The translations under genes were made by a program, and so were the position numbers. Below the pieces are notes generated by a model. That model was not told the DNA's origin, made no database searches, and saw only the letters and a program-made list of their open reading frames with translations. A stretch of DNA of 41,295 bases. It comes from Candidatus Poribacteria bacterium. GTDB taxonomy: Bacteria > Poribacteria > WGA-4E > WGA-3G. Shown piece by piece: positions 8,526 to 17,090 of this stretch. The stretch covers positions 6,671 to 47,965 of the forward strand of contig JAGWBU010000024.1 of NCBI GenBank assembly GCA_021295735.1, written 5' to 3'. The stretch's first letter is position 1; each line of letters opens with the position of its first letter.

Positions 8526-9416
8526 ATGGACAAAGAACAAATTCTTGAGAAATTTAACACCTTGCGTCAGTGGGGAAGTAGAGGGGAGAGAGCACCACAC
8601 AAACCCTTGTTAGTGCTTTACGCTATTGGCAAATTGCTACGCGGCGAAGATAGACTTATTTCATATAAAGATGATATAGAAGAAAATATTAAGAATTTAC
8701 TGAGAGAATTTGGTCCAAGACGTAATTCTTATTATCCACATTTCCCTTTTTGGCGATTGCAGAACGATGGAATCTGGGAAGTCACCGATAGCGAAAAAGT
8801 AGGTCTAACAGACAGTAAGGATGCTTACGTAACTGATCTGAGGAACTACAACGTTGCGGGTGGTTTTCATGAGACTATCTCCAAACAACTCCAAAACGAT
8901 TCTGAACTCACGGTTGATATTATTCACAGTCTTTTAGATGCTCATTTCCCCGCATCATTCCATGAGGATATCCTACAGGCAGTTGATATTGAACTGCCAC
9001 TCCAAGCGTTTGAGACGAGAACGCGTCCATCCAATTTTCGTATAAACATTCTCAGAGCTTATGAATATAGGTGTGCAATTTGTGGTTTTGATGTAAAATT
9101 GGGTGATTCGCCTGTTGCGTTAGAAGCATCTCATATCAAATGGCAAAAGGCAGGTGGACCTGATGAAGCTGTGAATGGATTGGCTCTCTGCTCACTCCAC
9201 CATAAGCTGTTTGACCGTGGGGCATTCACATTGTCCAAGCAACGACATATTTTGGTATCAGACGATGCACACGGAACAACAGGGTTTCAGGAGTGGCTTA
9301 TGGACTTCCACATGAAAAGAATAAAATTGCCGCAAAGACGATCCTATTATCCAGAGGAAGAGTTTATCGGTTGGCACGTCAGAGAGGTGTTTAGAGGGGA
9401 TTACCGGGAATTGTAA
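8526..9416 (+). CDS. Phosphorothioated-DNA-type restriction endonuclease (SBD-HNH, McrA family)
   Basis: This 296-aa protein has two domains. The N-terminal sulfur-binding-like domain carries RAPHKPLL (22-29) and YYPHFPFWRL (69-78), matching the pattern of SBD domains in ScoMcrA/SprMcrA-type enzymes, where aromatic and proline residues form the sulfur pocket. The C-terminal HNH nuclease has CAIC (183-186), EASHIKW (200-206) and CSLHHKLFDRGAF (222-234), with zinc cysteines and catalytic histidines intact. Length matches the short SBD-HNH enzymes. The ATG at 8526 has GGAAG at 8516-8520, so I prefer it to the GTG at 8514. Known relatives cut DNA near phosphorothioate links. Specificity here is inferred. 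Confidence 0.88.
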   Translation: MDKEQILEKFNTLRQWGSRGERAPHKPLLVLYAIGKLLRGEDRLISYKDDIEENIKNLLREFGPRRNSYYPHFPFWRLQNDGIWEVTDSEKVGLTDSKDAYVTDLRNYNVAGGFHETISKQLQNDSELTVDIIHSLLDAHFPASFHEDILQAVDIELPLQAFETRTRPSNFRINILRAYEYRCAICGFDVKLGDSPVALEASHIKWQKAGGPDEAVNGLALCSLHHKLFDRGAFTLSKQRHILVSDDAHGTTGFQEWLMDFHMKRIKLPQRRSYYPEEEFIGWHVREVFRGDYREL

Positions 9417-9476
9417 TGCTTGGATTTAGTGTCATAATTATTGTCAACAATAATTGAGCGTACAAGGAGAATCTCA

Positions 9477-10085
9477 ATGAACGAACAAGAAGGCGTTGAT
9501 TTCCTATTAGTGGAACATGCAAAAACCCTTGATTTAATACAACACTATGACAATATTAGAGTCTCCCACATGAGATTTGCGGCCTCCTACCACTCAGTAA
9601 TCGGCACTTTAGTATTTGCTATCTACCGATATTTATACTTTAATGATCAACAGTCAAATGCCGTAACACTTGAAGTGCCAATCTTTCTTGGTAGTTTTCT
9701 CATCATTTCCTTTTTAGTTGGAATTGCCAGCGTTGCGATGCTTGCTCAAAATAGAAGTTATTTTGTTATAGCAGCAAGACAAGCAAACACTATCAGAGGT
9801 GCTTTGTTTAAACGAGGCAGCCTTGCTTCAAGTATTCAAAGTGTTTTTCCTACGAATCCAGATGAACCTAAAATGTTTAACCCTAAAAGTACACACTTAG
9901 TTACGCTTTTCTTGTTAGGAGTTGTTAACAGCATTTCGTTTGCTTTTGGTATTTTATTTTTTGTTATGGCGGCAAACTTTAGTTTATGGTTGTATTTCTT
10001 TCTGCCTATAACCTGCGGATTAATCGTTCTTATAGGACAGTTTCTTTTGGTCAAATTTGTCTTTTTAAAAGAAAAATCATCATGA
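9477..10085 (+). CDS. Four-helix membrane protein of the defence-like cluster
   Basis: The 202-aa protein has predicted membrane segments at about residues 37-55, 68-91, 141-165 and 169-197. A short N-terminal helix precedes them, and a soluble loop of about 50 residues lies between the two hairpins. I do not recognise a named family; the arrangement recalls small SLATT-like or other membrane effectors of anti-phage systems, but that is only topology. The ATG at 9477 follows AAGGAG at about 9463-9468, which rules against the upstream TTG at 9441. Its stop overlaps the start of the next gene in an ATGA, so the two products are probably made together. The DNA looks A+T-rich. Confidence 0.75.
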   Translation: MNEQEGVDFLLVEHAKTLDLIQHYDNIRVSHMRFAASYHSVIGTLVFAIYRYLYFNDQQSNAVTLEVPIFLGSFLIISFLVGIASVAMLAQNRSYFVIAARQANTIRGALFKRGSLASSIQSVFPTNPDEPKMFNPKSTHLVTLFLLGVVNSISFAFGILFFVMAANFSLWLYFFLPITCGLIVLIGQFLLVKFVFLKEKSS

Positions 10086-10939
10086 ATTCTAATCTCGAAA
10101 TTGTTGTTTGGGATGTCCAGCACGGAAACGCTATTTACATGAAAACTCCTAACGGAAAGCACGTTATGTTTGACATTGGAACAGGAAGTTATGAGGATGG
10201 GCAGGAGTTTAGTCCGTTAAACTATCTAAAAGATGAATGGGATGTAGATTGCTTGCATTATCTTGTGATTTCTCATCCACATGCTGACCATATAAGCGAC
10301 ATAAGCAATATGTTTGATCTTGAACTCAAACCTAAAGCTTTAACACGTCCCAAAAACATTGATTCAGATCTGATAAGTAATTCTAATCAGGATGAATACT
10401 CAGACCTTGTGGATTTATATTTGGAATTGGACAGGACTTATATCAATCCAGTTTCTAGTGAATCAGATCCTTCAAATCCATCTAACAATGGCGAGGTAGA
10501 AATAGTTTCTTTTTGGCAAGACGAGAGTGGAACGAGCAACCTTAATAACTATAGTATCGTTGCAGTGATAGAATACGCGGGTGAGAAGATTATTATTCCG
10601 GGTGATATTGAAGAAGCAGGTTGGAAAGTATTACTAGAACGTGAAGATTTTCAACAAGCTATAGAAGATACTACTATTTTTGTTGCATCCCATCATGGAA
10701 GAAAGGCAGGATATCATAGTAATGTTTTTGATTATTTTGAACCTGATGTCGTGATAGTTTCTGATGGGAGGTATTCTGATACAAGTGTTACCGATAGATA
10801 TCGGAACTATGCTCAAGGCTTTGAGGTAAAAAGCAGAAGCACTGAAGAATCAGAAACGAGATATGTGCTTACGACTCGCAATGATGGAGTAATCTATATT
10901 AGAGTTGAAGATACCAGTAAGGTGATTACAATAAAGTAA
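10082..10939 (+). CDS. Metallo-beta-lactamase-fold hydrolase (ComEC C-terminal-like)
   Basis: This 285-aa protein carries HPHADH at residues 65-70, GD at 174-175 in IIIPGDIEE, and SHHGR at 203-207. These are the metal ligands of the MBL fold in the arrangement of ComEC-type C-terminal domains and related stand-alone hydrolases. There is no signal peptide or membrane segment, so it is probably cytoplasmic, perhaps docked on the four-helix protein encoded just upstream. The ATG at 10082 overlaps the upstream stop by 4 nt and is preferred to a longer frame from 9986. The substrate (nucleic acid, nucleotide or other phosphoester) cannot be told from sequence. Confidence 0.87.
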   Translation: MNSNLEIVVWDVQHGNAIYMKTPNGKHVMFDIGTGSYEDGQEFSPLNYLKDEWDVDCLHYLVISHPHADHISDISNMFDLELKPKALTRPKNIDSDLISNSNQDEYSDLVDLYLELDRTYINPVSSESDPSNPSNNGEVEIVSFWQDESGTSNLNNYSIVAVIEYAGEKIIIPGDIEEAGWKVLLEREDFQQAIEDTTIFVASHHGRKAGYHSNVFDYFEPDVVIVSDGRYSDTSVTDRYRNYAQGFEVKSRSTEESETRYVLTTRNDGVIYIRVEDTSKVITIK

Positions 10940-11111
10940 GGAGCAACGAACATGTAAAGCGAAAATCACTGAAATGCACAAAAGTATTCAAGCTCTTGCT
11001 TTATATGACACCAAAGATAATTATTTTCTCGGATAATACAAGTTCTGAAATTCTACAACAGAAAAGCGATGACATGCTCCCTCCCAACACTTTCCACTAA
11101 GAAAACTTCCC

Positions 11112-11141
11112 TTGACAACCCACCACCCCATCAAGTATAAT
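11112..11141 (+). promoter_or_regulatory. Consensus sigma70-type promoter for the Rpn-like nuclease gene
   Basis: TTGACA (11112-11117) and TATAAT (11136-11141) are both perfect and separated by 18 nt. Transcription would begin near 11148 and give a leader of about 30 nt before the ATG at 11180. No strong Shine-Dalgarno sequence follows. The gene is therefore probably transcribed independently of the operon ending at 10939. Confidence 0.8.
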
Positions 11142-11179
11142 CAATAAAAGAATTTGTCCGAAAAAGCATAACACATAGC

Positions 11180-12049
11180 ATGGCACAATACGATGAGATC
11201 GTGAAGCATCTGATGGACCGATTCGCCGATGAGTTCGCCATGCTATCCTTTGGCACGTCCGATGTTAAAGTTTTAGAGACACTTGACACCGAACAACAAA
11301 CGATTAAAGTGCATCGCAATGACATGACATATAAGGTGCGATGGCACAATGAGACAGTCCTGCTTCATATAGAGGTGCAAACGGAGGATAGCAGAGATAA
11401 ACCGATGCCGTTGCGCATGCTCGCTTACGCAAGTGAACTCCTGTTACGTCATGAACTTCCTGTGTATTCAGTGGTGATATATCTAAGTCCAAATGCGGGG
11501 CAGACCGACCCGGGCGGTTATCGTTATGGAAATGATGTCTTTGGTTTTCAGTATAAGTATCAGGTGATTCGGTTGGCGGATTTAGATGGTGAATCGTTTT
11601 TGGAAGCAGCATCGGTTGGACTGTTGCCGTTCACGCCTTTAATGAGATCGCCTACGGGCATGAATACGGAAGTATGGTTGCAAAAATGTGTTGAGAAGAC
11701 AGAGGCAGCACCAGTTGACGCACAGACGCGTGGAACGCTGTTCTTTGCGCTATCAACGTTGGGCAGCATAGCCCATGACCTTACATTTTTACAAAAACTG
11801 ATATCGGAGGAAATGATGCGAGAATCTCCCTTCATTGAACACTTAATGCAGAAAGGTGCCCGTGAAATGGCAATCAAGAATATACAGTCTGTGCTAACAA
11901 AACGCTTTCCACAGAGCAATGTACAACCCATAGAACAGGCACTTGAATCTATTCAAGACATTGATCACTTGACAGCGCTGCATCTCACGGCAATTGACAC
12001 ACCGAGTGTTACAGCATTCTTACAGGAATTGAACGGATCGGAAGTGTAA
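11180..12049 (+). CDS. Rpn family PD-(D/E)XK nuclease / putative transposase
   Basis: This 289-aa protein belongs to the Rpn/DUF4351-like group of recombination-promoting nucleases. LLHIEVQTE (61-69) provides the E-x-Q version of the PD-(D/E)XK core that is common in this group, followed by LRMLAYASELLLRHELPVYSVVIYL. The C-terminal part (about 200-285) is helical, with KNIQSVLTKRFP resembling the tail of the family. Such genes are multicopy and mobile in many genomes; relatives such as E. coli RpnA are DNA endonucleases. It is the last gene of the island and has its own promoter. No terminal inverted repeats were seen, so autonomous transposition is doubtful. Confidence 0.85.
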   Translation: MAQYDEIVKHLMDRFADEFAMLSFGTSDVKVLETLDTEQQTIKVHRNDMTYKVRWHNETVLLHIEVQTEDSRDKPMPLRMLAYASELLLRHELPVYSVVIYLSPNAGQTDPGGYRYGNDVFGFQYKYQVIRLADLDGESFLEAASVGLLPFTPLMRSPTGMNTEVWLQKCVEKTEAAPVDAQTRGTLFFALSTLGSIAHDLTFLQKLISEEMMRESPFIEHLMQKGAREMAIKNIQSVLTKRFPQSNVQPIEQALESIQDIDHLTALHLTAIDTPSVTAFLQELNGSEV

Positions 12050-12107
12050 ACCATAATCTGTCCGAGTTATCTCTGGCAATTATCAAAACAAAGGATCGGA
12101 AACACCG

Positions 12108-13043
12108 ATGCAGCAGCCCAAAGTCACCGTCCTCGGCAGTGTAAACGTTGACCTTGTGATACGCGCTGAACGTATGCCAAACAGAGGCGAAACCCTCATC
12201 GGAGAAACGTTTGACATCTTCACAGGTGGCAAAGGCTTCAATCAGGCGACAGCCGCTGCCCGATTAGGCGCAGACGTCACGCTTATCGGTAGGATAGGTG
12301 ATGACCCGTTTGCTGATGTCCTACGATCCGCAATAGAATCCGAACATATTGACAGCCGATTTGTCAAAACCGATGCAGAGAACGGTACCGGTATCGCAAC
12401 CATCGTTGTTGAACCGGATGGCGACAACAGCATCATCGTTGTGCCACGCGCCAATATGCAGCTCACATCAAAAGACATAACAGACGCAGCAGATAGCATT
12501 GCAGAAGCAGACGTTCTACTGCTACAATTAGAAACACCGATAGAGGCATCACAAACAGCAATAAACATTGCTAAAGCAAACGATACAATAGTCATACTTG
12601 ATCCTGCACCAGCGCGTCCACTACCGCAGAGTCTGTTAGCACAGGTGGACATTCTCACACCGAACGCAACGGAGGCGGCACTACTATCGGGACATACTGT
12701 AAACACACTTGAAGCAGGAATCGTTACAGCAGAAACATTACAATCGCAGATAGCAACAGACGGACATTCTGCTGTTGTGCTAACATTTGGAGAACAAGGG
12801 GTCCTGCTTTGCACACCAACGCAATCCACACACATACCAGCAATATCGGTTGATGCAGTGGACACAACCGGTGCGGGAGATGCGTTCAGTGGTGCATTAG
12901 CAACGGCTCTTGCTAACGGAAACGATTTATCTGAGGCAGTGAGGTTTGCCACAGCAGCAGGTGCAGCCGCAGCCACAGTGCTCGGTGCAACACCGTCAAT
13001 GCCGACTCACGAAAAACTCGAGGCAATCCTTTCAGAAGGGTAA
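12108..13043 (+). CDS. rbsK: Ribokinase (PfkB family)
   Basis: The 311-aa protein phosphorylates ribose (or a related sugar) with ATP. GSVNVDLV (10-17), GGKGFNQA (40-47) and DTTGAGDAFSG (252-262, catalytic D258) are the two PfkB signatures in ribokinase form, and length is normal. AAGGA lies upstream of the ATG at 12108. No ribose transporter or D-ribose pyranase gene adjoins it, so the substrate could also be a nucleoside-derived sugar. It is flanked downstream by a hairpin repeat region. Confidence 0.93.
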   Translation: MQQPKVTVLGSVNVDLVIRAERMPNRGETLIGETFDIFTGGKGFNQATAAARLGADVTLIGRIGDDPFADVLRSAIESEHIDSRFVKTDAENGTGIATIVVEPDGDNSIIVVPRANMQLTSKDITDAADSIAEADVLLLQLETPIEASQTAINIAKANDTIVILDPAPARPLPQSLLAQVDILTPNATEAALLSGHTVNTLEAGIVTAETLQSQIATDGHSAVVLTFGEQGVLLCTPTQSTHIPAISVDAVDTTGAGDAFSGALATALANGNDLSEAVRFATAAGAAAATVLGATPSMPTHEKLEAILSEG

Positions 13044-13090
13044 ACATAACGACAGAAACAGAAATTTTGATTTTCTGCCCAAACCTCTTC

Positions 13091-13275
13091 TTGTAGGAGC
13101 GACCTCCTGGTCGCGACCCGACAAATCATGCAGCATGCCATACGGGGAATGCCATAAGGCATTCATACCGTTGATTTGGCGCATGCTGCCAAGCGCATTT
13201 GGCGTTGATTCGAGGTCGCTCCTACAGAATATAAGAGGTGCTAAATGCATAGGCGCATTTGGCGTTGATTTGGAA
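13091..13275 (+). repeat. Large inverted repeat region of GTAGGAGCGACC and GGCGTTGATT families
   Basis: GTAGGAGCGACC at 13093-13104 faces its inverted copy at about 13214-13226. Inside lie a local hairpin (GCGACC 13099-13104, loop TCCT, GGTCGC 13109-13114), a GAATGCC/GGCATTC palindrome at about 13149-13166 and a GCAGCATGCC/GGCGCATGCTGC pair. The phrase CGCATTTGGCGTTGATT occurs twice (about 13195 and 13255). The region between rbsK and the TPR gene is otherwise empty. Confidence 0.8.
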
Positions 13276-13320
13276 CACGTTCAAAGGTATAAATTAACTG
13301 CAGACACGTAGGAGAAAAAA

Positions 13321-16194
13321 ATGAAAAAAATAACAACCCTACTCATAATATCCCTTACAATCTTCGCAATCACCACCGCAACCATAGCCCAAGAAAAATG
13401 GCAACAAGAGATGCAAAAAGATTTCGCGAAGGTACTAAAAGCAAACAAAGATGCACCCCAAAAACATCGCGAATTAATTGCAAAATGGCAAAAAGAGGGA
13501 CACATCGCGGAACTCATCCAACGCTATGAGACAGAAGAAGTTAATCGCGCAAACGATGCAGCATTCATCTACGGATTAGGTTACGCCTACGCCCTCACCG
13601 ACACAAAACAGAATCAAAATGCCGAAGAAAAGGCAATCGGCTACTATGAAACCGCACTCCAGCTTGACCCATCGCTGTTTTGGGCACATTACAGTCTCGG
13701 TGCTATCTACCAAAAACAACAAAAATACGACCAAGCATTCACCAAATTTCAAACCTGTCTCACCTTAAATCCAGAATACTATCCCGCGCATTACTACATA
13801 GGCGAAATCCATCTCAAACAAGGCAAACATACCGAAGCGCTCCGATCCTTTGAAGTTGCACAAACTTTAAATCCGAAGTGGGAATACCCAATTTATGGTA
13901 AGGGATTGGTTTACCTTGACCAAGGCAATCTGAATCAAGCACGAGAAACATTTGAACGTGCCATTCAAAACAACCGCAAATTCGCACCCGCATACATCAA
14001 ACTGGGTCAAGTGCTTGCAAAAGAAAAGTTCTTTGATGAAGCACTACAAGAATACCAAAAAGCAGCAGAATATCAACCTTACACCGCAACAGATGTCTTT
14101 GATCTCGCAGTCATTTTTGCTGAGGCAGACAACACAGATGGCGCTGTCCAGTTGTATCAACGTGCGTTGGAAATTGACCCAACGCACGGCCCCGCAAATT
14201 TCGCTGTCGCTGATATTCTCTACACGCGAGGCGATGTCAAAACCGCAGTTATCCATTATCAAAAAGCAATCACCGGTAAACCTGCCCTCAAAAACAGATT
14301 TTTTGAACCTTTACAACCCTACTTCACAGGAATTATGGACGTAGATGAGGCACGCGGACTGCTTGAAAAGGCAATGGCTGTCCTTCCAGAAGACCCGCGT
14401 TCCTACTTCTATATGGCGAAACTTGAAAAAGATACCAGTAACCCAGAAAAAGCCATAGAGCATTACAAAAAGACGCTTGAGATTATTGATGCTGACCCAA
14501 GTTATCTTGAGCTGCAAATTCCGCACGGACACTTCCATGATTCGCATGTCCAATTGGGTGATCTGTATCGTCAACAAGGCGATTTGGACACAGCGGCAAC
14601 ACATTATCGGCGTGCACTTGAACTTGATCCCGCATTAGCCACCCGTTTCTGGGAACAAGGCAAAACAGCTTTTGATTCGGGCAACTATAAAGATGCGGTT
14701 GAGCCGTTAAACGTCCATATCATCCTATTCCCTAAAGATATTGACGCCACCTATCTTCTGGCACAGACTTATGACGCGAATGAGGATAAAGCAAACGCGC
14801 TTGTCTATTACGAAAAAACATTGCAGTTGGATGCCAATCGACCAGATGTGCTTTACAAGATGGTTCATATCTATCGCGAAGGCGAATCGCATCAGAATGC
14901 GATAGATGCATTGAAGAAAATCATCGCTATTGACTCATCGGACGCGCAGGCGCACTATCTATCTGGACTCTCTCATCTTGCACTGGAACAGCACGATGCT
15001 GCCCTATCAGCGTTTCTGGAAACCGCGCGCCTCACACCCGACAATGTCGCAGCACAATATCATGTTGGCATGTTATATGAAAAGAAAGGTGATATTGACA
15101 ACGCTATTGTGTATTTTGAAAAAACTATTGCGCTTGATCCAGAAAACGCAGAACCGTTCTTCAGACTCGGTGGCATCTATCAACAGCGCAAGGATGAAGA
15201 CAACATGATCCGTGTATATCAACCTGCGTTGATACTTGAACCTAATCATCCAAATGTTCACCATACACTCGCTGCTATCTTCGAAAAACGGTTCAAGAGC
15301 GGGCCAGAAGATACACAAGCAGACAACATCCAACAAGCATTTCATCATTATGCATTAGCAAACGAGCACGATCCAGAGCATTTTGACTGGCACTATAGCT
15401 ACGCTCGGTTATTGGACACCCACGCTGAAACACTCGAAGATTTTCATAAACATGCTGAAATGGCGGTTAAAGAGTATACCGCAACAATTGCGCTCAATCC
15501 AGGATATGTTGACGCATATTTCCATCGCGGCATGATTACAAACCGATATAAACGGATAGGAAATACGCTTTACCGTAGCAGTCAGATTTTAGAAGACTTC
15601 AAGCAGGTTGTGGATTTAGACCCCAAAAATGTTGATGCACACTACTATATCGGAACACTGCAACTCTGGATTGAGCAGCACAAACTCGCTGAAGAGACGT
15701 TCCAAAAAGTGATACAACTGGATCCGAAATATAAAGGCGTTCATACACAGCTTGGAAAACTTGCTGAACGGGAACAAAATTGGAAAAAAGCAATCCAGCT
15801 TTATGAAAAAGAGATAGCAATTGATGATAAAGCCATTGAAGCATATCAACGTCTCGGCGACCTATACTATAATTCTGAGTTGGATTTAAATAAAGCAAAA
15901 GATATGTTAACGAAGGCACTGGCATTAAACGACTCGCATGTTCCCTCCATTATAGTGTATGCTAACGTGCTTTACAGTATGGACCAGCTTGGCGCAGCAG
16001 CCGATCAGTTTGAACTTGTGCTACAATTGGAGCCTCGCAATTTGACCGCGAACTACAATCTCGCCTTGATGTATGAATATACAGAACGAACAGAATTAGC
16101 AAAAGAACAGTGGAAACAATTTCTTAAATTAAATCCACCTGAACAGTGGAAAGTTGAAGCAGAAAATCATCTCAACAAACTCGGTGTAAAGTAG
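13321..16194 (+). CDS. Exported protein made of TPR repeats
   Basis: The 957-aa protein begins with a signal peptide (residues 1-23, ending TIAQE). Almost the whole remainder is tetratricopeptide repeats of about 34 residues, recognisable by recurring A-x-x-Y-x-x-A-L-x-L-D-P spacing, for example YYETALQLDPSLFWAHYSLG and YEKTIALDPENAEPFFRLG. TPR solenoids bind other proteins, and an extracytoplasmic scaffold role is inferred. The DNA of the first third is visibly A-rich (AAA/CAA codons). GGAG (13311-13314) precedes the ATG at 13321. It stands alone between repeat regions. Confidence 0.9.
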   Translation: MKKITTLLIISLTIFAITTATIAQEKWQQEMQKDFAKVLKANKDAPQKHRELIAKWQKEGHIAELIQRYETEEVNRANDAAFIYGLGYAYALTDTKQNQNAEEKAIGYYETALQLDPSLFWAHYSLGAIYQKQQKYDQAFTKFQTCLTLNPEYYPAHYYIGEIHLKQGKHTEALRSFEVAQTLNPKWEYPIYGKGLVYLDQGNLNQARETFERAIQNNRKFAPAYIKLGQVLAKEKFFDEALQEYQKAAEYQPYTATDVFDLAVIFAEADNTDGAVQLYQRALEIDPTHGPANFAVADILYTRGDVKTAVIHYQKAITGKPALKNRFFEPLQPYFTGIMDVDEARGLLEKAMAVLPEDPRSYFYMAKLEKDTSNPEKAIEHYKKTLEIIDADPSYLELQIPHGHFHDSHVQLGDLYRQQGDLDTAATHYRRALELDPALATRFWEQGKTAFDSGNYKDAVEPLNVHIILFPKDIDATYLLAQTYDANEDKANALVYYEKTLQLDANRPDVLYKMVHIYREGESHQNAIDALKKIIAIDSSDAQAHYLSGLSHLALEQHDAALSAFLETARLTPDNVAAQYHVGMLYEKKGDIDNAIVYFEKTIALDPENAEPFFRLGGIYQQRKDEDNMIRVYQPALILEPNHPNVHHTLAAIFEKRFKSGPEDTQADNIQQAFHHYALANEHDPEHFDWHYSYARLLDTHAETLEDFHKHAEMAVKEYTATIALNPGYVDAYFHRGMITNRYKRIGNTLYRSSQILEDFKQVVDLDPKNVDAHYYIGTLQLWIEQHKLAEETFQKVIQLDPKYKGVHTQLGKLAEREQNWKKAIQLYEKEIAIDDKAIEAYQRLGDLYYNSELDLNKAKDMLTKALALNDSHVPSIIVYANVLYSMDQLGAAADQFELVLQLEPRNLTANYNLALMYEYTERTELAKEQWKQFLKLNPPEQWKVEAENHLNKLGVK

Positions 16195-16402
16195 TAGGCA
16201 CGCTCCGCGTGCCGTCCGCTTCTTGTGGGAGGGCTTTCTAAGCCCGGCTGCAAAGTAGCAGGCATACTCCGTCCGCCGTCCGCTTCTTGTGGGAGGGCTT
16301 TCTAAGCCCGATTTATTACCCAAAGGTAGGCGCGTTTTGTAAGCGCGCTATTATGAAGTCCAATTATGCGTAGGTTGGGTAGAGTTTGCGAAACCCAACA
16401 AA
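16195..16402 (+). repeat. Cluster of six hairpin repeat units
   Basis: The cluster begins at the stop codon of the TPR gene. Units: GGCACGC-TCC-GCGTGCC (about 16197); GGGCTT-TCT-AAGCCC (16231); a diverged GCAGGCATACTCC unit (16258); a second GGGCTT-TCT-AAGCCC unit (about 16297); GCGCG...CGCGC (about 16330); and GTTGGGT...ACCCAAC (about 16374-16400). Each is introduced by GTAGG or GTGGGAGG. The arms differ between units, yet both sides change together. Confidence 0.8.
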
Positions 16403-16427
16403 TTATTCCTGCTAAGGTAACCACACC

Positions 16428-17090
16428 GTGATAGCAATTGAAACCTTTCGCGAGACACTCAAAACGGAAATCATTGGAAAATCACATATAGAATTCCACA
16501 CCGATGTCTCATCAACCAACGATACTGCGATTGCTCGCGGAAAAGCAGGCGACGTTAAAGACGGAACACTTATCATCGCAGATCACCAAACAGCGGGGCG
16601 CGGCAGATACGGCAGAACATGGGAAGCACCACCCGGAAAATGTATACTCGCTTCTGTTATTTTTACGCATCGTTTGAAGCAGGAACAGGTGCATCTGCCA
16701 AACCTCATCGGAGCGCTCTCTATCGCGCAGGGAATACATACTATTACTGGACTGACAGCACGGATTAAACATCCAAATGACGTGCGAATTGCAAAGAAAA
16801 AGGTTGCGGGTGTACTAACAGAACTTGAATATGACCAGCATCGTCACCCTTTTTTCGTGTTGGGACTCGGTGTCAATGTCAATATCACCGAGGCGGAACT
16901 TCCATCAGCACTTCGGAAAACTGCAACATCATTACAGATTGCCGCTTCCGAGATAGGCAACACTGAAATCTGTCGTCCAGAACTACTCAAAGCGATATTG
17001 TCTCATCTTGAGGAAAACTATTTGCACCTGAAGTCTGGAAATCTCCCATTAATTGATAGCCAATTGAAAACATGGGAAGAAGAGGAATGA
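16428..17090 (+). CDS. birA: Biotin--[acetyl-CoA-carboxylase] ligase lacking the C-terminal domain
   Basis: This 220-aa enzyme makes biotinyl-AMP and transfers biotin to carboxylase carrier proteins. GRGRYGRTW (58-66) is the biotin/ATP loop, and KHPNDVRI plus KKVAGVLTELEY complete the catalytic core. There is no N-terminal helix-turn-helix, so it is not a BirA repressor. It ends right after the catalytic domain (TWEEEE), so the small SH3-like C-terminal domain is missing. The following sequence is already the DUF523 gene, which overlaps the stop as ATGA. The start is a GTG at 16428 with AAGG around 16414. Confidence 0.9.
   Translation: MIAIETFRETLKTEIIGKSHIEFHTDVSSTNDTAIARGKAGDVKDGTLIIADHQTAGRGRYGRTWEAPPGKCILASVIFTHRLKQEQVHLPNLIGALSIAQGIHTITGLTARIKHPNDVRIAKKKVAGVLTELEYDQHRHPFFVLGLGVNVNITEAELPSALRKTATSLQIAASEIGNTEICRPELLKAILSHLEENYLHLKSGNLPLIDSQLKTWEEEE

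Noticed and set aside
7691-9416. Complete Dnd or Ssp phosphorothioation system
   Set aside because: Only a DndC-like protein and an SBD-HNH nuclease are present; the cysteine desulfurase, DndB/D/E, SspB/C and DndFGH are absent from the window.
12242-12976. 244-codon minus-strand frame
   Set aside because: It is the shadow of the ribokinase gene, low-complexity Ala/Ser-rich, with no recognisable motif.
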